A DNA stretch of 64,000 bases, taken from assembly GCA_963565915.1 (NCBI GenBank), contig OY751489.1, forward strand, positions 1,984,001 through 2,048,000, in the 5' to 3' direction. This document shows, piece after piece, positions 22,237 through 34,191 of the stretch. Both the position numbers and the translations under genes were made by a program. Every line of letters begins with the position of its first letter. The stretch's first letter is position 1. The notes under the pieces are model-generated. The model was given only the letters and a program-made list of their open reading frames with translations, was not told the DNA's origin and made no database searches. Source of the stretch: Entoloma clypeatum. Its lineage: Eukaryota; Basidiomycota; Agaricomycetes; Agaricales; Entolomataceae.

Positions 22237-24057
22237 ATGTCCTCGTCTTCGCCCCCATCCCCCCCACCCCCCGCCGTCCCAGCCCTCCACGGTCCACCCA
22301 GGTCCACCCCACCACACATGGACCGCCGAAACGACGACCAGTCCAGGCGGAGCTCCCTCCCCAGCAGTCTCATCCCCCATCTCTACACCCGCCCACAGCA
22401 CCCCGATCCCCTCGTCACCTCCCCCTTCCCCCCCTTCCCCCCCGCACAGCCACCCACCGAACTTCCGTCCATCCGCTCCTCCTTGTCCCTCCCCCCTGTC
22501 GTCTCCTCACTCGCCCCCCTGACCGATACACGTCTTGGTCATGACGCAAGGCCGTCAAACTTGACCATGGCGAGTCCTGTCGATCTACCCGCTTCGGCCC
22601 GCCTCCGTTCCACTGCAAGCCTCTCCCTGCCTTCCCACCAATACGTCAGCCCAATATATAACGACCCACTTTATCATGTGAGCCGGCCCGAAAGGAATAT
22701 TCATCCCCCCTACACCCTGCCTGCGCCACTCCCCGTCTTTCCACCTCGCGCCTCCTGGCAAGAAGGCGAGGCAGGCCCCTCATCCCTCGTCCATCCCGCT
22801 CTGCGCGTCCAAGAGTCGAACCGCCGTCGAGGATCTAGCCAGCCAGCAATTGCGCGACATCTGGACGCGTCGACCTTGCGAGACGGTCACTCCGAGGATG
22901 AGGCCAGCACATGCCACAGGCCACGGCTAGAAAGCTATCCTGATAACTGCCATCGTCCCAGCTCATGTACGCGTTTCTGTCCTCTTGAGACTCATTCTGA
23001 CATCACTCCCAGACACTCCGCCGTATGGTTCATGGACACAGCTTTTGCATCGACCCCCCATGCAGGCGCCGCCACCGGAAACCGACAGACATTTTCCTCC
23101 CCTTTCCACAGACCGTACAACGTTCTCGCTATCGCCAGTCCACCAACCCAGTCGAACGTGGCCAGGAACTCCTGCGGGCGATCTCTCATTCACTGAACCC
23201 CAGCCCGCCCAATCTCCCAGTTCTGTCTCGGAAGTCTCCAGCGAGGGCAAAGAAGACGACGGAAAGGACGACAACGCTGGTTCTCAAAAAGGAAAAAGGC
23301 GACGCTTAGGTTCCAACGATCCCGAGGATTCGACCAAGAAAAGCAGAAATCCAAGAAAGACTGCCGTTGCTTGTAACTTCTGCCGCGGTAGGTCGTCATT
23401 ATCTGTTCCGAACATATCCCTTAGATTCCGTGGACAGGTCGAAAACTTCGCTGCAACGGCGCCAAACCTGCTTGTTCAAACTGCCTGATCAGGAATTTCC
23501 AATGTGAATATGTTCCAGTCCAGCGGCGCCGGGGTCCTGGGAAGGCTCCAAAGGGAACAAAGTCAAAGAAGACGGCGTGTGGATCTGGCTCGAAACCCTC
23601 AAGTTCGCAGCCACTAGGAGATTCTGCCCTAGGATCGCTCCCACCGACATTGCCAAACGACTATCAAATGTCCACGTTTACCTCCGTCCATCCCAACGAA
23701 ACGTCGTCAACACTGTCATCAGACCAAAGACGGAGACGGCGGCCATCGCAGGTGACACCCAGTCCGGAACCTGGCTCGGACGGAGAGAAGGGTCAATAAC
23801 AACGGACCAAGTTGCGAGATCATAACTTTGCTGTCGATGGGGTCAACACACTTGCCGCTTTAGGGGGTGTGCCTTCAGACCTTCCCCACATTCATTTCCT
23901 CACTGACAGATCCTCCCAAGCTTCTCCTTACGTATCATCGTTGCTATCGAGCTCTTTACTTGGTGCCTCTTCCACGCGCTCCGGCGCTTGCCTACGGCTC
24001 CCACGACCGTTTTACCCTAATCCTGGTGTCTGGTCCTCGCACCCAAGTGCACCTTAA
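22237..24057 (+). CDS. Zn(2)Cys(6) fungal-type transcription factor, single cluster
   Basis: Exons 22237-22966, 23013-23387, 23438-23751 and 23812-24057 give 554 residues. The first 280 residues are Pro/Ser/His-rich and probably disordered; the DNA coding them is pyrimidine-rich. The zinc cluster sits in the middle: six cysteines spaced CNFC, then RGRKLRC, NGAKPAC, SNC and LIRNFQC. A basic stretch QRRRGPGKAPKGTKSKK follows. An intron splits the cluster after CNFCR. Intron 3 (60 nt) contains an in-frame TAA at 23797; splicing it out joins RRRRRPSQ to a conserved-looking NFAVDGVNTLAALGG. If it is not spliced, the protein ends at 23799. The last 60 residues are least certain. The factor should bind CGG-type half sites; its targets are unknown. 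Confidence 0.75.
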
Positions 24058-24325
24058 TTCTCTACTTATTACACCTCGAACTATTCTTTAGCACATACTA
24101 CTTTTTTAATCTAAACAGCTGATTATTGGAGGATATTAGATCCCGAAACTTGAGTTATATGTCCGAAAAATGACGTCCTGAAATATTTGGACCTTGAATT
24201 GTTCCGATTGGTTCGGTGGGAATTAGGTGTCGGTTCCTGTTTTCGAAGTCACCGCGCTTGCCGTGCGTGCGGGCAAGCTTGCCTTCTTCCGTCCTGGCAT
24301 TCGCTGTTTCTGACGATCTCCCTTC

Positions 24326-27243
24326 ATGAACCCGTCCGACAAACGCCAGCGCCACGACGACGACGAGCGCGGTCCAGGTGCCCAATACCCCCTACATCCC
24401 GGAACCGGTCACGATGCCCCTGGTAAAGCCTTTCACAGTATCAATCGCCGCAAACCGCTAATTCTCCAATCTCTCTCCCATTCCAGACAGGCCTCGGACA
24501 GAGTTTACTTTGCTCGTTGCGGGTTGCAGAGGAGGTGAGCACCCCTTTTGGCCATGCTAATCGTGTCTGATTCCTTACGCCTGCGCAAGGCAAAACCTCG
24601 TTCCTCCGTCTCCTCCTCGATACCAGCTCTATCTCCCCAACATCCACACAAGACCAACTCGCCTCCGTTGCTAAATTTGTCCAAGGCTGCAATAGCCACA
24701 CCTCTGGCATCAGGTCGACATCGATTGATATCAACGTCGACATTGACGGCAGCGGCAGTACGCAGCACATAGGTCTTCATCTTATCGACACGCCCTCTTT
24801 AGATTTCAGCAAGGATGAAAAGACCGCGGACTGGCGGGTGTCAGAGGCACTCAGACATATCGATTCTCGGTTCGTGGAAGGTGCCGAGATGGTAAGCGCT
24901 TGTTTTTGCTCAACCATTCGAAACACGCTATAGTCTTTACAGGACTGGACTCCACAAAAGAATGACCGTTTTGTTCATTTGTAGGTCCCTAGGTCAAGCA
25001 TGTTGTCCACTGACTCATTATGTTGAGCAGGTGTATATATTTCCTGGATCCCGACCAGATCGTGCCACCAGTCCCCGCGCCATCCGCACCTTTGGTCTCT
25101 AGGGCCCGCACTAACAGCTTCTCTCATACAGAGAAAGAGCCGGTGATTCTGGAACCTCCCTTGACCACCAATCCCCTATTACTCCGGCCCACCTTGCCGT
25201 CAGTGGAAATCGAGACTATTCGCAGACTTTCCTCTCGCGTGAACGTGTTGCCCGTCATTTCCCGCGCCGATATTCTTTCCAACGACCGACTTGCTGCGGT
25301 CAAAGTCGCCATCCGGCGGGACTTGGCCGAAGCAGGGATTGGTTTCGGCATTTTTGACATGGACCACCCTTACCAACCGCACCCACAGGACGATCTTCCA
25401 TCAACAAAGAACGGGGAAACCTCAAATGGTTACGGCGGTCCTCCGAATGGTTCAGCATCCTCGAACCATAATAGCCCGCCCACATCCCCTGTCGCCCCTG
25501 TTCTTCTTCGACTCCCCTATGCCCTTATTTCCCCGGACATATATTCTCACAGCGATGGCGTTGCTCGGATTACTCCAGCACGGCACGAACTCGTTCAGCA
25601 ATACACTCCTTCGCCTCATTATTCCCTCGTTTCTAAAGTACCGCGAGCCAAATATACGCGAAGCTATCGCTGGGGCTCCCTCAATGTCTTGGATCCAAAT
25701 CACAGCGATTTTATCCCTTTACGCGCAGCTATATTTCATCATATGGAGGTGGGTTTCGGGCATTCACTCTCGTCAAATATTCACCGCCGGTACCCTGCAG
25801 ACACTTCAGAAATATACAAGGGACTACCTGTTTGATAAATTCCAGGCAGAATATCTTCGCCAACAGCGTCCCTCGCCTCGCCACCCCCTCCAGCACCAGT
25901 TTCCCCAAGGTATCACCCACGTGGGCCCTCTTCCCCACGGCTCTCGACCTATTTTGGCTATCGACACTGCCCCACATCAAGCTTTACATCGTCACCCGCC
26001 TATCTCGGGATCACGAGATGTGCTCGGCAGTGACATCCGCTCCGGCGCGGTTAGTCGGCCCATGCACGATGCCATGTCGAGTGCTTCTGGTCGGGCATCT
26101 TCGCGTGAGTCTCAATAACTATTTATTATTTAAAATTAACAATGACCCTGTTCTTCAGGCTCGGTGAAGCAACGTTCCAAAAAAATTACTGTTGCGTGCA
26201 ATTTCTGTCGCTGTGAGTGACAATATGGCCACATTCCGCCGTCTGATGGGTTTTATTTCCGTAGCGAGAAAACTCAAATGCGACGGTGGACGCCCTGCCT
26301 GCGGTCAATGTGTGAAGCGCTCCAACCCTTGCGACTATATGCCACACAATAAACGTCGAAACACTCTGAGGCAACGAAAAGAGGACGACAGCGAGAGCGA
26401 CAGTGGCGAAGACGGATCCATCGAACAGGATGAGCATTCCGTCTCACCCAAGGCCGCGTCGCAGCCCCCTCTATCCCGACGAAGTTCCAACGTGGACAAG
26501 CTTAACCGGGAGGCGTTTGGCCCACTGCCTCAAATTGGCATTCCAATAGAACGAAGAGAGGAGCCCCTACCTGGACCCTCATCCTCCCGGCCCAAACCTC
26601 CACACCATGTACCTGAGCCGCGTAGCTTATTCCCAGACAACGAATTACCTCGCATCGCTACACTTACATTACCCGAACGCTCTCCGACAACGCCAGTCCC
26701 GATGTCAGCTCCGACGCTGACTCTCATCCGCCCAGCCTCAGAACAGCAGGCTGCTCAAAGAAAACGCGCTGCCACCGTCCCCGGAAAGGGCGCAAGACAA
26801 TCCGCGCACTCTGGCCCCAAGGTTGTTGCATGTAACCACTGCAGGGGTTTGTATAGACGTGTTACTCAGTGTCCCCACTGCTGACCAGATTTCCCTCAGC
26901 TCGAAAGACTAAATGCGACGGTGCCCATCCGATTTGCGCGAGTTGTGCTCGTAGGTCTTTGCCCTGCAACTATGTGCATGATGCCGGCAATACGGGTGGG
27001 CCAGGTCAAAAGAAAGGCAGGCGGGCGTCAAGTACCAAACCTCTCGCCGAATCGCCCCACTCCCTGTCACCCCCGCCGTCGCGCATGGTTCCGACCCCAT
27101 CAACCGCAGGTAGCGGGTATGGCCCTCGGGAGACCGACATTCACCAGCAAGGTGAACTGGAATTAAAAAGGAATATAGACTACGCCGGCGTCCAGCGGCC
27201 GCCAAAGAAAATGAGGTTGGAGAGTTCTGCTGGTATACCCTGA
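24326..27243 (+). CDS. Septin-like GTPase fused in frame to a double Zn(2)Cys(6) transcription factor
   Basis: Nine exons (24326-24422, 24487-24534, 24590-24891, 24943-24980, 25031-25748, 25801-26104, 26159-26212, 26265-26846, 26900-27243) form one open frame of 828 residues. Residues 1-420 are septin-like: P-loop AGCRGGKTSF, the G3 stretch LIDTPSLDF, CIYFLDPDQIV, LPVISRAD in the G4 position, RWGSLNVLDPNHSDF and YTRDYLFDKFQAEYLRQ. After a His/Pro-rich linker two zinc clusters follow: ACNFC-RSRKLKCDGGRPAC-GQC and ACNHC-RARKTKCDGAHPIC-ASC. Each cluster is interrupted by an intron at the same place, after CNFCR/CNHCR. The neighbouring septin-like gene has a tail of about 20 residues that this one lacks, as if the linker replaced it. 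Alternatives: two genes, the second starting at the Met of MHDAMSS (26062), the first ending at TAA 26116-26118 by retention of intron 6. Confidence 0.65.
26062..27243 (+). other. Double zinc-cluster region, possible independent transcript
   Basis: If the downstream half of the preceding model is a gene of its own, ATG 26062 (or 26074) is the first usable start. It would yield a factor with two Zn2Cys6 clusters about 200 residues apart, separated by a Ser/Pro-rich stretch. No upstream stop exists in this frame before the septin domain, so the DNA alone does not show a separate gene. Confidence 0.4.
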
Positions 27244-27514
27244 GAGGTTGTTTTCCTGGATCTTGCTTGTAGATTATCTATCCCCTGTCCATGCTTTCCT
27301 CTCTGTCGCTCCTCTGGTCTGGTTTGGGTTACGGGACATGTATATGTATTTTGGTGGTATGTTTTTTTTCCCACAGCCAATATTATACCGTTCTTGAGCA
27401 TGATTGGACCCTGACTTGCTAAAACGATTTCCTTTTGTTTCTTTCATTCCCGGCTACGCTCACATTCTTTTGTCTGTTCTAATATATCTCTGTACTCTCC
27501 TTGTCATCATCATC

Positions 27515-29656
27515 ATGTTTTCCTTCCGGCGAAAGCCCAAGCACCAGGAGGTTCCCAGAATTCGCACCTCACCGTCCCTTCCCGAGCTCAACAGTCAAGG
27601 AATTCCATGGCCTGAAAACCTGGTCGATGTTGCTGCTATACAGCAGGCTCAATCTGAGCATCTTCAACAAGGTGCGGCCAAAGTCTCTATCCAGGGATCG
27701 TCCCACACGGTGCCATTCCATAAACCGTTTCGGGACTCTCCAGGAACCTTCAACGATCGAGGACCTATCTCTGCGCTATACACGTCAAATCCCCCGTCGT
27801 CATTTCCCAACCGACAAACGAATAATGCCACTCCGGTGGGCCGTTATAGCCACCGCAGGGCTCGCGTTCCACCCACTTTCAATATCATGGTGAGCCGCTT
27901 CTTCCATGTAACCATCCTTTTGAATGGTTCTGAACCTGTGAAAAAAAAAAGGTTGTTGGTGGCAAGGGCACTGGGAAAACGTCACTCTTACGGTTACTTC
28001 TCGAAAGCGCTGATATCTCGCCCGGCGCCTCAATAGATCAAAGAGCCGTCCTTGATAGATTTCTGAGAGGCCCCCCGACGGCCACCCAGTCCATTCAGAC
28101 GGTGTGCCTGGAGATCTGCGAGTCCAAGTTCGACAGAGTTCTCTTCTCTGTCGTAGATACTCCTGGTTTGGATTTTCTGGAAGGAAGGGAGTTAAAGCTT
28201 GAGCGACAGGTTAATGGGATAATCAAGTACTTGGATACTCAATATGCTGATACCATGAATGAGGTAAGATCCTCTCTTCACTGATGCTGAAACTCGTGAT
28301 AATCATTCTATCAGGAATCCAAGGTTGTCCGGAAGAGCAAGGGGGATCAGCACATCCATTTGTACGGTCTTTTTACGTATTGTGAAAGGGGACTCAAGTT
28401 ATGTGTCTAGATGCGTCTACGTCATCGACCCGTCGTCCATCATGACCACTGTCGCGAGAAGGGCCCTTTCGTCTCTCCCTTTCCAGCCTCGTTCCCAGAC
28501 AACCGTATCACAACCCCCAGACCTGGTCCCGGACACATCATCTGGCGACGATTCTGACAACTCTGACCCAACTCTGACCCTGTCACCAGCAGAAATTCGG
28601 GTCATTCGCCGGCTGTCTGCACGCTGTAATATACTCCCTGTGATTGGACATGCAGATTCCCTCACGGACGAGAAATTACACGCAGTGAAGCATGCTGGTA
28701 AGTTATTTCATTGGTCATTGTCGTTTTGGAGCTGAGGATTCTGGAAGTCCGCACGAGTATGGCCGAAGCAGGACTTGAGTTCAGCATCTTCAACCCAGCA
28801 CCACAGTCAACACCAAGCAAGCAGACTCACTTTGCTACTCCCAACGGCAACGGCAACGGCGTCAATACCGCGGAACATAATGGGACAAACGATCACAATC
28901 CCGAGGTAGAGGCTTCAGACGAGCGACAGTCGCGACCAGTGATCAAACTGCGTTCATCGCGGCACGCGAATGGGGCTACCCGCTCTCGCTCACGCTCGCG
29001 ACGCGACTTGACTATCGTCGCGGCTGAAGAGGATCACCGACCCGTCTCTCCAGACTCTGCAGATCCCGAAAGCCTCGCCAACCTCCGGTTTTCGGCACGT
29101 ACCCTAGCCAGGGCTGATGTCAGCGAACTTGTACCCTTTGCTTTGATAGCACCGGAAGGTCACAGACGAAGGCAGCGCCCCTTTTCTTCGGATAGTCAAG
29201 TGCTCAATACAGTCTCTTCTTCACCGGTCCCGTCGCAAGAAGATGACGCCCCTCCACAGACTCCTGCGTCCATCCGAAGCACGCGGGTTCCTTACCAAAA
29301 TGGCCCACCAGATGACCTGAGAGGTACCTTTACCAGGAAATTCAGATGGGGTATTATCGATGTACTCAACCCCAACCATTGTGATTTTGCCGCTTTCAGA
29401 ACGGCCATCTTATCTACCCACCTAAAGGTGCGCCGCGGGTCACCTTTTCTTGAGCTCACCATCCCACATATCCTTTGAACAGCTTCTAAAGACTCACACA
29501 AAAGAGGTCTTGTACGAGAAATACAGGACCGAGAAACTTCTTGCCCGGCGCGCAACACAAAACATTTCTGAGGATGATAGACAGCGTCTATTGGAGGGTA
29601 TGTCGCGATAGTGCCTTGTATGCCCTGCTGACTGTCTCTCAGATTTAGGGTTATGA
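27515..29656 (+). CDS. Septin-like GTPase
   Basis: Exons 27515-27889, 27952-28263, 28315-28361, 28411-28697, 28748-29427, 29483-29597 and 29643-29656 encode 609 residues. After about 115 low-complexity residues comes a G domain: VVGGKGTGKTSLLRLLL (complete P-loop), SVVDTPGLDF (G3), LCVYVIDPSSI, RRLSARCNILPVIGHAD (G4 position, AD kept), then RKFRWGIIDVLNPNHCDF and LLKTHTKEVLYEKYRTEKL. A long, partly Arg/Ser-rich insertion separates the G4 region from the WGIIDVLNPNHCDF strand, which ordinary septins lack. The last exon is 14 nt and gives the ending LLEDLGL. Septins assemble into filaments at the cell cortex and septa; whether this divergent type polymerises is unknown. It is a tandem relative of the septin-like gene upstream. 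Confidence 0.85.
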
Positions 29657-29922
29657 TTTAACCACTGTTTTCGTCTGATTTTAGTACTTGCTGGCTAATT
29701 TTTTTCCTTTCATACTGACTACCGATTAGTGTTCCTGACTTCATTTCACTCATTTCGCACCTCACTCTGATCCGACATCCTGGAAGGAGCTTCTGTTGAT
29801 TACACCCATACCCATACATTCAGATTTCCAGGTTGCAGCTTGCTGTTTTTGTTGCAAAAACACACATCTAGTTATTTCATGTAGTAAATACATCTTGTTA
29901 TATGTAGGCTTACAACTTCATG

Positions 29923-31035
29923 TTAGTTGACCTTCTTCTTTGACAGTTTGTCAATTTCTTCCTCCGAAAGTACATCTAAGCGATGCAAAAGATACTCGAC
30001 CTGCCAGGATAAATTTCAGTGGGAGAACCTCAGAAGAAGCCCCAACTTACTTCCACCTCTTTCGTAAGAGGAATGATATAACTCTGGTATAGATCCACCA
30101 CCCCGTCAACGTCGATTTTATCATTGGTTTTGTTCTTGCCTTCTTTCGCGTCGGCTTCAAGTCCAATTTCTTGTGCGTACGTCTCCGCCTTCTTCTGCAG
30201 TCGTAGCAGTAATTTCTGCTCCACCTCTTTCTTGGTTATCAGGGCTTCCAACGCGTGTCTGTTAGGGTTGACGATGTGTGGTATGAAAGCTGCAGGGTTG
30301 TCCATAAACTTTGACTCGGAGACAAATTTACCTGATGATGACACGATGAGGAACTCGCAAGAGTTGTCAGATGCCACGCCTCACCATAATGCACTCGCTT
30401 GCTGATTGATTGAAGAACCTCCACGTCAATGGCAGCTGCACTACCGTAATTTCCATCATCCTCGAACTCCTGATCGCCCGCAATGCCCTTTGCTCGCTTG
30501 AATGCTGCCAAGGCCAAGGTTGCGCGTCGGGTAATACGAGGGACGATTGCACATGTATAGAAAGACAAAATCGACGGGTTGGCGTTGATTTTATTTGGGT
30601 ATAAGATTTTGGGAAACGCTATCGGTGGAAGAACAGGGTCAGGAAGATTATTTGTGAAAGGGTATTCGTCGGGACTAGAGACATTCGTCGAGCAAGCAAC
30701 TTTTGCGGAAATAACAGTGGAGAACATGCCTGGTATAGCGTCGTGCCCTGGCTGTCAAGAAGAATGGTTCAGACTAGCATCAACCTGACGCAGACATGCG
30801 AATATGCACCGTGAAAGGTTTCGGTTTCTTTCAAAAACCACTCTAACCAGCTGCCTTCAAACCCCAGGTCCTTTAGTTCCTTGAAACCACCACGCTGGTA
30901 AATACGGGGATTGTGTGCAAACTGTGCTCTTTCAATCAGACCGAAAATGATGGTCTCCTCCAGCCTTGTCAACACCGATCTAATCCGCTCTAAAGAGAGG
31001 GGATCTTCAACGAGCGTGAAATTCTGGGACTGCAT
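29923..31035 (-). CDS. ARO7: Chorismate mutase, AroQ eukaryotic type
   Basis: Five minus-strand exons (31035-30810, 30751-30730, 30674-30385, 30331-30051, 30000-29923) give 298 residues. Landmarks are [33 protein letters not shown], the reconstructed [38 protein letters not shown] and [20 protein letters not shown]. These match the all-helical yeast-type enzyme that turns chorismate into prephenate for phenylalanine and tyrosine. Exon 2 has 22 nt, and the intron after it begins with GC; both are needed to rebuild HARARRYTSPDEY. The gene is divergent from THI4. The allosteric tryptophan/tyrosine site cannot be judged from motifs alone. Confidence 0.92.
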
Positions 31036-31639
31036 CTGCCAACATGCACGTTCATTATCACGCTGCTAGCTGTGTCGGCGATGTAGTATTCTCCGCACCT
31101 CTATGGGAAATTGGCTGGTTCGAGATGCAGGTGTGGTAGTGATATGCCAAGCGAAGGGAAGGGTGTCAACATGTTTAATTCTTGGTCAGTTTCAGATGGG
31201 GTCTCATACGGCTACCTCGTTTTCGTCGCTGAAAGAGCCTTCATAGCCACGCAGGTTCTGTCACCCCAAAAACGAAAGGGATCTGCTTGATTCAGGTCAA
31301 TCCTGAGGCGGATGGAAGACTGATTCGACCTCATTTGCTTTTTTCAAATTATTCAACCCTCATGATATGCATAACAGTCACAGCAGTATCCCTAGTGGCA
31401 AAACATACGGTGAGGAATATTTCTTGACGTCGCAGATGATAAATCATATGTCTGGAAGTACTCCCCCAGCGACCATCATTAGACGGACCACCCACAACAG
31501 GACGTACTGTACCCCAAAGCCTAACGTTAGCTTTTACGATCGTGGAGACAAACTTAACTGGCGTAAACATATGCGTCATACCCCAGATTCCGCAATATAT
31601 AACCCCTCATGATTCTCGTTCGCCTTCCCAGCTTCCATC
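31036..31639. other. Divergent promoter and leader region of ARO7 and THI4
   Basis: Some 600 bases lie between the two start codons. The THI4 leader side contains TGGTAGTGATATGCCAAGCG followed by AAGGGAA (31134-31160), which resembles the 3' half of a thiamin-pyrophosphate riboswitch. The CUGAGA half is not evident, so I do not annotate a riboswitch. A TATATAA motif at 31595-31601 stands about 40 bases before the THI4 start. Confidence 0.4.
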
Positions 31640-32777
<1,138 letters not shown>

Positions 32778-32980
32778 TTAGTTTCCAAGAAGGAACGCAA
32801 GGTAGGCGAAGTTTGCTCTATACTCTTATGTATCGTCTACCACTCCAGACTGTTTTTGTTTTCTACTATCAGTCTATGTATTATCTGCCGTTTGGTGTAT
32901 TTTCCTTCTGCATTCTTCATTCAATCGATGTAAACAGATGACGCGTTCAAAAGTTTACAATTCTGCGCTCAATAACTGCA

Positions 32981-33761
32981 ATGGGCTTCACTCTTCCTTC
33001 GCCAACAAGTCCAATGGAGCAAACCTGCGTCATGATAGAGAGAAAAAAGAATATCGAGGAGCAAATCGGGGGCCAGATCTCCATCCTTAAAGCTAATTCT
33101 TCAACTATGCAAACTCCTCTCGTCGATGCGGACGGATTTCCACGTGCAGATATCGACATATACGCTGTGCGGGGAGCACGCGTCCGCATCATTGAACTCA
33201 GAAACGACCTGAAGGATGTTACAGACGCGATCGGTAAAGCCTTGGAGGGAATCTATGACCCTGTGCTCCAACCTTCATCCGACGCCACGATAGAGTCCAA
33301 GGAGGACGGAAGACCATTTGCAAAGGTGAACGAAGTGGCTCTGGGAAGTCCTGCTAAAGAGGCCGTATGTATAGCCTTGTTTCCACATCATCAGGTCGTC
33401 GCTGAATATGCCACCATAAGGGCCTTCAAACTCACGATTTGGTGGTGAAGTTCGGTCACCTGGATCACACATCCTTTATATCCTCGTCCTTGCAACCGCT
33501 TGCTGAGCTGGTCGCAGGAAAGGAAAACGTATTTACCCTCATGCTTCCCAGGTGAATTCCCAGAACATCTTCTGACTTGACTCTAGCATCATATCATCAT
33601 CAAAGTCCTCAGGAAAGAGCAAATCGTTTTCCTGACCCTTACACCACGAAATGGTTGGGGAGGGCGAGGTATGCTTGGGTGAGACACTTGTCAGTCTGGT
33701 ATTGATTATCCTTGACGGAAAGACAAGTTGCCACATCGTGCCATATTCTCCGACATCATGA
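32981..33761 (+). CDS. NAS2: 26S proteasome assembly chaperone Nas2 (PSMD9/p27), PDZ protein
   Basis: Exons 32981-33364, 33421-33528, 33587-33678 and 33728-33761 encode 205 residues. An N-terminal coiled coil leads to TPLVDADGFPRADIDIYAVR and VRIIELRNDLKDVTDAIGKA, both hallmarks of Nas2/PSMD9. The C-terminal half is a PDZ fold: FAKVNEVALGSPAKEAGLQ, DLVVKFGHLDH, IKVLRKEQIVFLTLTPR and GWGGRGMLGCHIVPY. The chaperone holds the Rpt5-containing module during assembly of the proteasome base. The last two exons are short and were joined by the conserved GWGGRGMLGC ending. Confidence 0.9.
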
Positions 33762-34191
33762 ATTGAAAGGTGGATATTAGTGTTCCTAGTGATGTACGTG
33801 TATTATCATAGCTTAACTTTCGGGAATCTTCCTTGAATTAGTGTGTTCCGTCTCCTCTTTCGTTCGCCTCACGTCCCCAATTGAAGCCGTCATTCCATTC
33901 TCAAGAATCCATCTTCGGAATACCACAATATCGGTATCATCGAAAGGCCGAGGCCCATATTGCGTGTTCCAACAGGAAAGCGCCAGATGCCATGAACCCT
34001 GTGAGTAAGAGAACTGGTCGCGGCAATAACGGAGAGATGGGCTGTTTGTATGAATTGAGAAGTTAGACAGAGCTCGACTCGGAATGTCGAGGGTGGAATC
34101 AGATCTTGAGGGCAGGAAGAATAACTTCCTCTATCCACTGAGGACATATATCTAATTGCTCCGACAAGTTGTGTCATGATGATCGTAGTCG
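33762..34191. other. Intergenic region between NAS2 and the acyl-CoA dehydrogenase relic
   Basis: About 430 bases with no recognisable gene. Short open frames on both strands carry no motif. It should include the NAS2 3' end. Confidence 0.5.

Noticed and set aside
22255..22520. Pyrimidine-rich tract as a repeat or promoter element
   Set aside because: It is open in the frame of the zinc-cluster protein and codes a Pro/Ser-rich region, so composition explains it.
23797..23799. TAA as the natural end of the first zinc-cluster protein
   Set aside because: A 60-nt GT-AG intron (23752-23811) removes it and joins to a protein-like NFAVDGVNTLAALGG, so I prefer the longer model.
29609..29611. TAG as the end of the second septin-like gene
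   Set aside because: It lies within GTATGT...CAG; splicing gives the better ending LLEDLGL.
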